A DNA stretch of 64,000 nucleotides. It comes from Paralichthys olivaceus (lineage: Eukaryota > Chordata > Actinopteri > Pleuronectiformes > Paralichthyidae). Where the stretch lies: positions 7,016,001 to 7,080,000 of the forward strand of contig NC_091096.1 in assembly GCF_024713975.1 (NCBI RefSeq). Direction: 5' to 3'. Under the pieces are notes generated by a model. That model made no database searches and was not told where the DNA came from. It was given only the letters and a program-made list of their open reading frames with translations. Made by a program: the position numbers and the translations under genes. Below are positions 42,750-53,446 of this stretch, in pieces (the first letter of the stretch is position 1; every line of letters starts with the position of its first letter).

Positions 42750-45010
42750 AGACGAGCAGGAGCCTCTGGACTGAAGGAGAGTGGGACTTGCTCAGACCCG
42801 TATCCTCAGGGAGGGGGAGTGACTGTGCCATTAACGATTTATATTTCAGCAGACCTCAATTAATTTAAAGCTCCTCTGTTAAATACCTCTCATTCAACAA
42901 CTATCTCTGACATTTGGAAACAGCAGATGAAACAACTCATCCAGGAGTCACATTGGCTTCTCGTCCCTCTCACTGTTAACACCAGGAAATGGCTGCTTTG
43001 CCTCAGCAGCGGCTTCTTCATACCCTCAACCTTCTATTTTCACTTTTGTGCACTCCGTTCTCTGTAACTGTCCATAAGGGACAAACCAGCCTATAATTTG
43101 ACTGGACTCAGAGCCCACTGATGAGTTTGTTTGACCTAATGTCCAAGAAGGGATGTTCAAACTGCCCATGGCTGATCCTGGTCAGTCTTCTCCTTACAGT
43201 CTAGATGGTCTCCTCTTCCTCCTCTTCCTCCTCCTCCTGTAAATTTGTAAATATCTTGTATATTTCCCCCGTCTTACATCGCAGCAGCTGGAGCTTTGTA
43301 CAGTTTGCTACGAAAAGGTCTGTCTCTTGAAAATGTTTGGACAGTTTTTTTTTTTCTTTTAGCAGTTTTACGTTTTTATTTGCAATTTTAACTCCTGTTC
43401 AGGACGAAAGAGAAGTTACCCAGGTTCTGCTGAACATTTCGGTTTAGTAGCTGTGTCCCAATTTCATGCTGAAGTAGACGCTAAAAGACGGCATATTCTG
43501 AACCTGTATCTGTTCAGGCAGAATGTCATAATCTCATTTAGTCAGCAGGTGGAGCAGCTGGTGCGGACTGGCCCTGCCTCTGAACACAGTGACATAGTTT
43601 AGTTTCTTGCTGCTTTAATTAGCAAATGAAGACCGGGATGTTATAAATAGAAGGGTCACTCCTTGAACTCAATGGTGACTGTGGTAAAGTGAAGTCTGCT
43701 CCCACTGATAAACCACTGACCGGACAATCTGTCAAAAAAAACAAAAAATGACACGTTTTATTTGAATATATGGATTGTGTTTTAATGTTATGAAGCTAAG
43801 ATTTCTCTAATCTAAAAAGAGCAAATGCTTGATGTTATCCATAAAGATAAACTACTAACGTGGGGGACAAGCTCAAACCCTGAAGCCACACATGAGATTG
43901 TTATTTTTGTTATTGTGGGACTAAAAGAGTTCAATGTGTAGCGTTATGACTGATTGACCCGACTGTCCTCCTTCATTAAGCTGTAATGAATACACTATAT
44001 GACCCTACAGGATTTATTGGAAGGTTTACTGCATAGATGTGTACTGTACAGAACCAGTTAAGTGTGTGTTTTGTAACCCACTCATACCCTTCATACATCT
44101 GACATTGGAGAAACTAATTTCATCGCAGCCTGATGAAGGTTTGTCTCCACCATTTTTGCTCATTGCTATTTATCCATAGGCACCTCCCACAGGTGGAGGC
44201 CATAAATGAAAGGATATATTTTAAGCACACTGATGACAAATGAAGATTTAAATTATTGGTTTTACATATGTGCCTAAGGTTAGAGGGCGATTGGGCTGAT
44301 GTTTGCATTTTTCATCACAGAACCGATTTTCTCTATTTTGTCAGTTTGCACTTTGATCATTCACCTCAGTGAGTTTAAAAACGCCCAGTTGCACATTTTT
44401 TCTTTAGTGGTAAGTCTCCTTTTCCCATTTGATCCAAGTTTAAATCCAAATCCAAATAATTTCCTTATCATCACCAGTGTTGATGCTGATGGAAAAACGA
44501 TCACATTTTCAGCCAGCTATCCACTCGTGGTGTAAAGGAGATTAAGAAAATACATTTAAAAAGAAAAAAGACTAGTTGCTTTATCTTTGTGTTTTCTGGA
44601 TTCTGATTACTCCCAATGCTTCTAGTGGATGTGAACTGATTCATGCAGCTTTTATATGGCATTTTTCTTTAGAAACAAATTGTGCTTTTTAAAGGGTGAC
44701 TTATCACCAGGCTGAAAAGCAATTTTTTCCCCCTCAACATATTCTCTGGTTGACCAACCAGCCAGCAGCACTCAGTGCATTTTACATCCATCTGTTTTTA
44801 TTGTGGTCATAAAAACAAACCTGTAACTAAACCAGTGAAGTCCCAGTGATCTGAAGGGGGGAAAAAACACAATTTTCCGCAGGTTTTGAGATATTCTGAA
44901 ACTGCACGTCGCCGACCTGTTGAGAAAGACTTCTCATGTTGTTGATCTGGAAATGTTCCTGATTTGTTTGATGGCTGCAGTACTGTGTACTGCCTGATTA
45001 AAAGATTGTG
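42750..45010 (+). other. Probable letm2 3' untranslated region
   Basis: Sequence following the letm2 TAA has no splice-consistent coding frame. An ATTAAA near 44997 (in cctgattaaaagattgtgct) is a possible polyadenylation signal. The UTR could end earlier. Confidence 0.35.
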
Positions 45011-46384
45011 CTGCAAAGAAGCCTCGAGAATTACTCTGTTTCATATTTTTGCTTCAAAACCTATTCTGAAAAATTCTTACAGCAGGTATTGGACAGGATG
45101 TATTCTTATACAACTCATCTACTTCTAAATAACATCACTTACTTTGTCAACTAATGGAAAACTGTTTCCTTTTCATTCATTAGCATCATATTGTTTGTTA
45201 ATGCAAACTGTTTTGAGCTGCTATCACAGATGGTTCCACACATCACCACACATAGAACACAACACTAAACTTTTGACAGTTGTTAGTATTCATATTACAA
45301 TCTTAAATGTTAAAGTCTGATTCATTTATAAAATATGCCTTGATTACAAAACAGCATGACCTTGACCAATCCAATTTCAAACCAGTTACAAAGCTCTGAT
45401 AACATACTTACAGGGCCATTTGTTGATAATACTTCTCTTCTTGTAATGGGAGTATTTTTACTACATGTTGCTGCTACTTTAACTTAATAAGTATCTTGCA
45501 GATACTTTATCCACTGAAGGGGCGGGGGGGAGGACTGTTTTTGAACAACGTGATCTAAAGAAAGAAACAGCACCGACAGAACAAGGTCAGTATGTAAGCA
45601 TGTGTTTATGAGTATTCATTGTTTGGATATTTGTCATATACACAACTTTAATCAGGGAAACTTTCTTCTGAAAATAGTTTCACTTACATTAAAACCCTTA
45701 CTGTTTTTTAATTTTTTTTATGAATATGACTTTCTCTTAAAAATCTACCTTCAGCCATAATGACATCATGCATACACACTACTTACTGTGTTTCTTTCGG
45801 TGGTCAGAGGCGTTTAAAGCACAAAGCCTTGAAAACAACATGTATCACAAATACTTTGCTGTCTGCACTTTGCTCAGTCAGAAGAGTCTGTGCTATTTTA
45901 AACCCATCAGTGATTTCAGACCCGCTGCTTCATATTGAACCCATTGGCTAAAACAGGTGCTGCATGATTTAGTTAGATGTGTCAGAGCTTGAACAAATGG
46001 TCATATAATTGATTAGTTGATAGAGAGAAAGTAGATTTTAATAATCAAAATAACTTTTTGTCATATGTGATAGTTTACTGTGCCATGGGAAGTTTGTGTG
46101 TCTTTTTCCCCACTGCTTGATCTTATTTTATAGGCCTAATGAATAATCAAGAAAATTCAGATTGTCTTGCATTTAATAGAGTTGTTGTAATGCATTAAAT
46201 TAAAAAAATCTTCTAATAAAGTGCATACAGTGTGTGTCTGCTTAGCAGTTAAGTAGAAATGTGAAAATTTAAAATTTTTCCATGATAGCTCTTCAGAAAG
46301 AGACAATGCTTTTTAATGATGTAATTATTTTTCCTTCATATTTTCACTGTAGTCTTTACATCTATTTCCCTGCCTCCTCTGCAG
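45011..46384. other. Intergenic / 5' flank of the prion-like gene
   Basis: AT-rich DNA without recognisable exons. It ends in a strong splice acceptor (tttccctgcctcctctgcag, 46365-46384) that serves the prion-like coding exon. An upstream noncoding exon presumably lies here or further left, but I cannot place it. Confidence 0.4.
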
Positions 46385-46391
46385 TGCAAAC

Positions 46392-47160
46392 ATGAAACTG
46401 ACTGTAAAGGCTGCATTGTCCCTCTTCCTTCTTTTCAACATTAATTTTTCAATGGCCAAGAAAAGAATAGAACTTAATCTGTTTAAGAAGATCCCCAAAA
46501 CAAAATGTGGCCACCAAGTTCAAGAATAAACAACAGTTCAACCAAGGAGGTTACCCCCAGCAGCCAGGCAGACCTGGAGGTTATCCTTACCAAGGAGGTT
46601 ACCCCCAGCAGCCAGGATACCCAGCAGGAGGTAATCCAGCTGGTGGTTACCCTGATCAGGGTTACCCATATGGAGGAGTTTATGGAGGGTATCCAGGTGG
46701 ATACATGAACTACAACCCAAACCACAAAATCCTGAGCCCTTACTATGGAGGCAGCTTTGGATTTGGGGGCCATGGCATTGGGGGTGGCTCTCCCTTCTCC
46801 CAGTCAGTTCAGGCAATGGGTGTTTATCCCAAGAGAAATCCAGGGGGTTTGGGCGCAGCGCAGTGATGGCAGCAGCTGGAGGTGCCATGGCAGGAATGCC
46901 CCTGGGCTACGGGCTGGGGAGGTTCCCTCGTCCTCACTTCCACTTCCACAGCCCCCAGGAGGAGTACTACTACAACCACTACATGTACAGGAAATATGGT
47001 GCCAGGTCTACTGATGCTGATGACTATGGCCGAGACTACAGGTACAGCAAACCCCCTGAGACAGCTTCATGGACTCGTTCATGAAGAGAACAGACCTTCT
47101 GCCGGTTAAGAATCAAAAGCCAAAACTCAACCCAGCTGCCACAACCACCACAACAGCTAC
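46392..47160 (+). pseudogene. Prion-protein-family gene, frameshifted remnant
   Basis: The exon starts at 46385, seven bases before the ATG, as in PRNP coding exons. An N-terminal signal peptide frame (46392-46526) has a hydrophobic core and then basic residues. It is followed, in another frame, by [22 protein letters not shown]-type repeats (46507-46866). A third block in the signal-peptide frame carries the prion hydrophobic core (AAAGGAMAGMPLGYGLGRF) and the conserved RPHFHFHSPQEEYYYNHYMY region (about 46860-47095). The tail (DSFMKRTDLLP) needs yet another frame (from 47069). So three frame changes separate recognisable parts, and the expected GPI-signal end is replaced by LINE sequence. 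In fish, PrP-type proteins are GPI-anchored surface glycoproteins. The neighbouring genes carry no frameshift over about 7 kb of coding sequence, so a decayed gene is more likely than sequencing error. No repaired product is proposed. Confidence 0.82.
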
Positions 47161-47165
47161 TTCCA

Positions 47166-48955
47166 CAGCAGATGATCTAATACTGTTAGCTCCATCTAAA
47201 GAGGCATTACAACAGCAACTAGATCATCTGCAAAACTTCTGTGAGACCTGGGCCCTGACAGTTAATCTAGAAAAGACAAGAATTATGGTCTTCCAGAAAT
47301 GACCCAGATGTCAGGGAAACCCAAACAAGTTCTTACTGGGCTCCGCTGACATTGAACACACACATAACTACACATATTGAGGACTCAAAATTAGCTCTAC
47401 AGGAAATTTTAATCTGGCCGTTAATGATCTGAGAGACAAGGGAAGAAGAGCTTTTTACGCCTTAAAAAAGTCTTCAATCATTGATATACCCGTTAGAATC
47501 TGGCTCAAAATATTCCACTCTATAATTGAACCTATTTTACTGTATGGTAGTGAAGTATGGGGCCCTCTTATAAATCAAGACTTTGAAAAATGGGACAAAC
47601 ACCCAATCGAAAGCCTGCATACTGAGATTTGTAAGAGCATTCTCAGAGTCCAGAGGAACGCCCCCAACAATGGATGTCGAGCTGAATTAGGACAATTTCC
47701 CCTTTTAATTCGGATGCAAAAAAGAGCCATCAAATTCTACCAACACCTCAAAGCCAGCGAGCCCAGCTCCTACCACTACAAAGCCCTGCATTACCAAGAG
47801 GAGAGCAAAGAAAGGAGTCCCCTCAGCCAGCTGGTCCACCGGCTCAGCTCCAACAGCACAGGGCACCAAGACCGCCCTCACACATTCAAGCCCCACCAAA
47901 TTATAATTAAAGAAAAAGACAATTACATCAACTATTTGACATCTGCAACCAAAACCCAAAGCAAACTCCAATGCTATTTGTCCCTAAACAGAAAATACTC
48001 CATGGCAGATTATCTGAGCTCTGTAGCCGACCCCAGACTGAGGAAAACATTGACTATGTACAGACTCAGCAACCACAGCCTGGCCTTAGAGAGAGGCCGA
48101 CACAGACAGACGTGGCTGCCCAGAGAGGAGCGGCTGTGTCTGCTCTGTCCACACAGACAGGTAGAGACAGAGCAGCACTTCCTGCTGCACTGTGACGCAT
48201 ACACAGACATCAGAGCACAGTTCTACACGAACTTTACACACACAACCCCAAATTTTGACAAACTCTCAGACCAAGAAAAACTACCACTACTATCATCTAC
48301 TGGGAGAAAAAAGAGCCACTGCTGTAGAAGCAGTAAAATATGTGAGTGTCTGTCACAGGAGAAGAGAAAAGCTGCACAACAACCTACTCACTGATGAACA
48401 TACTGATCATTAGATAGATACTGTTCTGTAATAATTACCTCTGTATGATACACACCTTTTTTTTAAATTGATGTATAGTGTGGTTTTATTGATGTATAGT
48501 GTAGTTTTGTTGATATATAGTGTACTTTTGTTGATGTATAGTGTAGTTTGTTGATGTATAGTATAGTTTTGATTGATGTATGGTGTAGTCTTGTTCATGT
48601 ATGGTGTAGTTTTGTTGATGTATAGTGTAGTTTTGTTGATGTATAGTGTAGTTTGTTGATGTATAGTGTAGTTTTGTTGATGTATGGTGTAGTTTTGTTG
48701 ATGTATAGTGTAGTTTTGTTGATGTATGGTGTAGTTTTGTTGATGTATAGTGTAGTTTTGTTGATGTATAGTGTAGTTTTGTTGATGTATAGTATAGTTT
48801 TGATTGATGTATGGTGTAGTTTTGGTTGATGTATGATTTGTTGTTTTGCTGAGGTAATGCATTGTTTTATATTGTTTTGTTGTTGTCTTGTAACGCTTTG
48901 GCAATGTTGTGGTGCACAGTCATGACAATAAAGCTTATTGAATTGAAATTGATAG
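47166..48955 (+). mobile_element. 5'-truncated non-LTR retrotransposon (LINE)
   Basis: Sequence begins at the reverse transcriptase active-site region (ADDLILLAPSKEALQQQLDH, then WALTVNLEKTRIMVF) and continues through the C-terminal part in broken frames. The longest is 47714-48394. It ends with a Cys/His module (CLLCPHRQVETEQHFLLHC) seen at the C-terminus of several fish LINE proteins. The 3' end has AATAAA followed by gcttattgaattgaaattga (about 48930-48951), typical of a LINE tail. Everything upstream of the active site is missing. Clade is not assigned (I- or L2-like possible). It is inserted into the 3' part of the prion-like gene. Confidence 0.8.
48459..48840. repeat. 21-bp minisatellite inside the LINE 3' UTR
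   Basis: Around 18 copies of a unit like gttttgttgatgtatagtgta, with a few base changes and occasional shorter units. The 21-base period keeps all frames open, which creates a spurious minus-strand frame of repeating YTIHQQN. There are no spacers, so it is not CRISPR-like. Confidence 0.9.
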
Positions 48956-48991
48956 AGAGAGAGCGAGCGAGCGAGCGAGCGAGAGAGAGAG
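48952..48991. repeat. GA/GAGC microsatellite at the start of unit 1
   Basis: Short (GA)n with gagc variants, directly joined to the LINE tail on its left. It is shorter than the tracts before units 2 and 3, so it marks the array's left breakpoint. Confidence 0.85.
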
Positions 48992-49272
48992 ACCTGGAAC
49001 TACGCCTTTGACATTGATGTGTGTGACTCTGACATAGATCAAAGGATGATGAGTATGTGTTTTAGAATAAAGCAGATCATAGCCACATAGCTCACCTCTT
49101 TAAGACAAACATAAAACATTTGTCAGTGAAACCACACACTCACACAAGATACGTCTCTCTGGCAACTTTTGACCGTCACGAGATAATACTCTACAACAAC
49201 GTTTGTACACAGCTACAGAAGAAAATACTCAACAGAAACCTTGTTTATACACTGCAGTACCTTTTAATCAAC

Positions 49273-50905
49273 ATGGAGAGGATCAACAGCTCAAAATATA
49301 AGGTAAGACTTTTCTAAGGAGGAGAGAGTTTGAGACAAACTTTACTTAAGTGTTATACTTGTTCAAACCATTTTGTGTGTGTATGTAACAGTAGTTTGCC
49401 TGACATGCTGCTCCTGTTCACTTTGCTATTATGAATCAGAAGAAACACCTTTTTGGGAGTGTGCTTTAATTTGTTCTTTGTATGTTGTGTCTTTCAGTCA
49501 CTTGGACAAGTGCAACCCAAAGATTCAACCCAGCGACACAGTTGCAGCAAAAGCAAAATGCTGCAGGACCTCCGTCAAGCCCACCAGGACTCGAAGAGGG
49601 AGAATCAGGAGCTGGCAGCTGAAAACACCCGTCTGAAGGAGCTGGAGGCTGAAGACGCCCGTCTGAAGGAGCTAGAGGCTGAAAACGCTCGGCTGGAGGA
49701 GCTGGAGGTTAAAAACGCCTTGCTAAGGAGGCTTGAGGTAGAAAACGCCCAGCTGAAGGCTGAAAACAACCGTCTGGAGGAGCTTAAGGCTGGAAAGTAC
49801 ATGCTGATGGGGATGGAAATAGAAAGCAACTGGTTGAAGGCTGAAATCACACGGCTGAAGGCTGAAAACAACCGTCTGGAGGAATCAGAGGCTGAAAATG
49901 CCCAGCTGAAGGTAGAAAACGCCCAGCTGAAGGCTGAAAACAACCGTCTGGAGGAGCTGAAGGCTGGAAAGTACATGCTGATGGGGATGGAAATAGAAAG
50001 CAACTGGTTGAAGGCTGAAATCACACGGCTGAAGGCTGAAAACGCCCATCTGGAGGAATCAGAGGCTGAAAATGCCCAGCTGAAGGTAGAAAACGCCCAA
50101 CTGAAGGAGCTGGAGGTAGAAAACGCCCAACTGAAGGCTGAAAACAACCGTCTGGAGGAGCTGAAGGCTGACAACTACAGGCTGGGCAGGATGGAGACAG
50201 AAAACATCTGGTTGAAGGCGGAAAAAATGCGTCTTGAGGCGCTGGAGGTAGAAAACACCCATCTGAAGGAGATGGAGGCTGAAAACGCCCATCGGAAGGA
50301 GCTAGAGGCTGAAAACGCTCGGCTGGAGGAGCTGGAGGTTAAAAAGGCCTTGCTAAGGAGGCTGGAGGTAGTAAAGAACCAGCTAAAGGGGCTGAAGGTA
50401 GGAAACGCCAAGCTAAAGGCAGGAAAGGCCCAGCTAAAGGCTAACAACTACAGGCTGGTGGGGAGGAAGACAGAAAACACCTGGTTGAAGGCGGAAAACA
50501 GGCGTCTTGAGGAGCTGGAGGTCGAAAATGCCCAGCTGAAGGGTCTGGAGGTACGTTAAAGATCAGCTCATTCTGATTTGAATAATATTAGATTGTTGAT
50601 TTGTTTCAGATTCAGACTTTGAAAAAAAGAATAGAGTGAAACTTATGCTGTCTCTGTCTTTTCAGGAACAGGCCTTGAAGACCGAAAGGAAGAAGAGAGA
50701 TGAGGAGGAGAAGAAAAAAAAGAAGAAGAGAGATGAGGAGGAGAAGAAAGAACGGGAGAAGATAGAGAAGGAGGAGAAGAAAGAAAGGAAGAAGAGAGAT
50801 GAGGAGGAGAAGATAGAAAGGAAGAAGAGAGATAAGGAGGAGAGCAAGGGGACGATGAAGGGGAGGTTCCGCATTTTTCTCGCCAAATGCTTTAAATTCT
50901 GCTAA
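49273..50905 (+). CDS. Leucine-zipper-like coiled-coil protein, copy 1 (unrecognised family)
   Basis: Exons 49273-49302, 49498-50550 and 50666-50905 join in frame with GT-AG introns, giving about 440 aa. Exon 1 gives MERINSSKYK. Exon 2 (351 codons) is almost pure heptad-type repeat (LKELEAENARLEELEVKNAL and variants), predicting a long parallel coiled coil. It contains a 58-residue internal duplication around GKYMLMGMEIESNWLKAEIT. Exon 3 is a highly charged Lys/Glu helix (KKRDEEEKK) ending RFRIFLAKCFKFC, with two cysteines at the terminus. There is no signal peptide or catalytic domain. The frame is also open upstream of the chosen ATG to about 49120 without an ATG, and a possible acceptor (tttgtcag) lies at about 49118-49125, so an additional 5' coding exon is possible. 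I do not recognise an orthologue. Confidence 0.75.
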
Positions 50906-50962
50906 TCTCTGACTTGTACATCTCAAGAAGTCTTCATCTTATCAGCTACTTTTTCTTTATCT

Positions 50963-51160
50963 TTCGGCTGCTCCCTTTTCGGGGTTGCCACAGCGGATCA
51001 CCTGTCTCCATCTCACCCTATTCCCTGCCTCCTCTACTGTTACACCAACCATCTCCATATCCTCCTTCACTACATCCATGAACCTTCTCTGAGGTCTTCC
51101 TCTTCTCCTTCTACCTGGCAGCTCCATCTCCAACATCCTCTGTCCAATATATCCACTACC
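50963..51160 (-). mobile_element. RTE-like LINE 3' fragment in unit 1
   Basis: On the minus strand this encodes the C-terminal end typical of RTE-clade reverse transcriptase proteins (GRRRRGRPQRRFMDVVKEDM, then WRQVIRCGNPEK in the unit 2 copy). About 200 bases only, repeated in each unit, so it predates the triplication. Confidence 0.65.
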
Positions 51161-51486
51161 CCGTTGGGATTTGTATTTGGTATAGAGGATGATTAAATCT
51201 ATATGTTTCGTACGAGCATGATTACATAAAATAAAATAGAAGTATCACTCGTGCAATAAAAGAAACACAAAAACTAAGTCAAGCTATTATGTTTTACTAA
51301 GATTATCAGTAACACTATCACAGATTACAATATTATAAACAAAATCCAATAATATGCAAATATATAAGAAAAGACATAAGAATGTATCACACTGCAGCTC
51401 CTCCGCAGCGTCGACTCTCAGAGTAGTGTCGATGGTATGCTGACTCTGGACATGTTATCACAATGTCCTTGTTCAGAGTCCTTCGG

Positions 51487-52534
51487 TCAATTCTGATTGT
51501 CCATGTTTGAGTGTCTGAATCCCTTTAGCACATCGAGGTCCCTGAACAAATAATCACCCTCACAGTGGTCTTCCCCCAATATTGTTCTAGAAGGGAAGAA
51601 AAGAAAACACCAAACAGTATCTTTTGCAGAAATAACAGATGTAAAAATTTGGTTCTGCACCATCCAAGTTCTACTCTGTTTACGATGTGGTACACGAAAA
51701 GTCACTTCATACAAGTTATCAATAGCCTCATGTTCACGCTTACCCAAGTCCTTCATGTACTCGTCACAATCTGATATTCCCATAAGCATCCCAGGCCCAT
51801 TATAATTATCATTTGAACAAAAACAGCCGTTAGCCCTCACGGATGCCACATCCATTGCATCAGGGACCGCCGTTATCATATTTTCCTGCCGATCAAATCA
51901 ATTCATATATGGTAAAAATCTCCCAACCAAAAACAATTAAGTCTAGGTCTAAACAGATGCACTGACAAAGCCATCACTTTATCCTTTGCTGATTGCTGCT
52001 GATACAACAGCCATGATAGTGCATAAGATTGACACACACACTGGTTAGTGGTTCTGGCGCCGTCTCCAAAATTGAAGGCCATGTGCCTGGTGATGGAACT
52101 TTTATCACACATGGACAGTTCAATTTCCTAACCGATCTTACGGAATGAGATAACTGCTGGAACCATAAGTTCCTTCCTGTCCATGGGTCTGCAATTTGTA
52201 ACACCAAAAAATCAAATCCAAATGCCTTCCACTTAGTCTCTCTGTTCTGTAATGTATGGGATTGATCAGTCATATCTCCTGGTGTCCGGTCAGAATCAAA
52301 AAACGTATTTTTCACATCTGAAATAGTTTTCAGAGCTGTCACAGATGAATCTACATCATTGTCTTCCACCATCTGAAAAATCTCATCACTGTTCATACTG
52401 GGCTCTATCTTTAACATTCGCTTCTGTGTTTCATCTACTTCCCCCCTAAATTCCAAAGATGTCATAACAAGTGTCTGCGTCATATTTACAAATTTCGTAG
52501 ACGTCAAAGATGTTGTCACTGTTTTAGTATTCAT
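51487..52534 (-). pseudogene. Minus-strand open frames downstream of the Ig-like exon, unit 1
   Basis: Two frames, 51974-52534 (186 codons) and 51487-51879 (130 codons), lie in order after the Ig-like exon on the same strand. The first is Thr/Ser-rich at its start and contains GRNLWFQQLSHSVRSV followed by C-x-C. The second contains CFCSNDNYNGPGMLMG and DCDEYMKDLG. The spacing of Trp and Cys resembles surface-subunit regions of fish endogenous retroviral envelope genes, but this is a weak resemblance. In-frame stops and frame changes between parts suggest decay, or unrecognised introns. Confidence 0.35.
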
Positions 52535-52681
52535 CCTCTATAAAGTCATAGCTCTAGCGGTAGCCTCAGTTGATGTATTAACACTCTTAGTTGTTTCCCC
52601 AACAACTTGGAGTTCTAAACTCTTATTTTCATCTATGACCACTAGAGTCACTATACTAACTCTGAGTCCCAACTCTGACCC

Positions 52682-53056
52682 TTAACTCACAAACTGTGGA
52701 TCATAAAAAGAACATTTATAATCACCTTGATCTTCCTGCTGGGGCCTATATGCATAAATGCTACAATCTCCTTCAACCTTCAGTCTTCTCTTGTCGTTAA
52801 TGAACACATACTTTCCTAATGATAATGTGCTTGACAGATCTAAAATTCTGCCATGACCATCTTCCCCGTGGGCTCTAAGCTTCCCTTCACCAATGTTTTC
52901 TCCTGTACACTGGCATGGAAGCTGAACTGATTTCCCCAAGGTCACTTCAACCCTAACTCTCGTGACGTTTCGGTGTGAGCCTTTTCCGAACTGGTCTTGG
53001 ACTCCTTTGTCTAACTGAATATCTTGCAGTGGAATCATAGCCCTTTGTAAGCACAT
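52682..53056 (-). CDS. Ig-V-like exon, unit 1
   Basis: A minus-strand frame with features of an immunoglobulin V-type domain: VTLGKSVQLPCQC (first Cys strand), KYVFINDKRRLKVEGDCSI, and QQEDQGDYKCSFYD, a classic D-x-G-x-Y-x-C strand. The usual core Trp is not evident. The frame is open upstream of the first Met and there encodes a hydrophobic leader-like stretch (VLYCAAVALCFVAANA). A consensus donor GTGAGT (plus-strand 52685-52690) follows PQF, so the exon probably ends at 52691. It is likely a partial or decayed surface-protein gene. The family is not recognised. Confidence 0.5.
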   Translation of the reverse strand: MCLQRAMIPLQDIQLDKGVQDQFGKGSHRNVTRVRVEVTLGKSVQLPCQCTGENIGEGKLRAHGEDGHGRILDLSSTLSLGKYVFINDKRRLKVEGDCSIYAYRPQQEDQGDYKCSFYDPQFVS

Positions 53057-53446
53057 ACTGGCATTGGCAGCTACAAAACAGAGAGCAACAGCAGCGCAGT
53101 AGAGAACTCCTCGACCTCTCCACCTTCAACTCTCAGGCCTCTCAATGAGTCTGAAGCTAAACCTGTGCCTCCAGTTCCACAGGCTCTCAGAAAAGCAGTT
53201 TCTGATGAGGATGATGATGAAGATACAATCAGCATTGTGGAGATCGGCTACCCCATGCTGATCGAGCAGCTGAAGGCCCACAGGTGTTTGGAGCTCTACA
53301 TGGTTTACTCTGAAAAGTACTTGAAGAAAACGACAGAGAATGGGGTGCAGGGACAGAAGATGGGCTTGCAAGGGTTATTAGCTGCGCTCACTAGTACTAT
53401 AGTGATGCTACTGAACAGCAATGTGCCAACAATGCTGCACATTTGA
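53048..53446 (+). CDS. Short plus-strand open frame, unit 1 (unrecognised)
   Basis: An open frame of about 132 codons without an early ATG. It runs Ser/Thr/Pro-rich (ENSSTSPPSTLRPLNESEAK), acidic (SDEDDDEDTISIVEIGYP), then a helical, leucine-rich end (GLQGLLAALTSTIVMLL) and a stop. It could be a last exon, as a possible acceptor (ttggcag) lies just upstream. It overlaps the leader-like part of the Ig-like exon on the other strand by several tens of bases. I do not recognise the family. Confidence 0.3.

Noticed and set aside
46507-46866. Prion-like repeat block as an independent short gene
   Set aside because: It lacks an ATG in frame and is plainly the middle of a split PrP-family coding exon.
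48459-48840. Possible CRISPR-like array
   Set aside because: Units are directly adjacent with no unique spacers, and the host is a vertebrate.
48410-48904. Minus-strand 164-codon frame of repeating YTIHQQN
   Set aside because: It is produced by the 21-base minisatellite whose length is a multiple of three; there are no splice sites, start context or homology.
49605-50447. Ser/Phe-rich minus-strand frames (FSAFSWAFS-type) opposite exon 2
   Set aside because: They are antisense shadows of the heptad repeat in the coiled-coil gene and recur only because that repeat does.
50612-50926. Leucine-rich minus-strand frame resembling a membrane protein
   Set aside because: It is the complement of the Lys/Glu-rich exon 3 (GAG/AAG codons read as CTC/CTT); no independent support.
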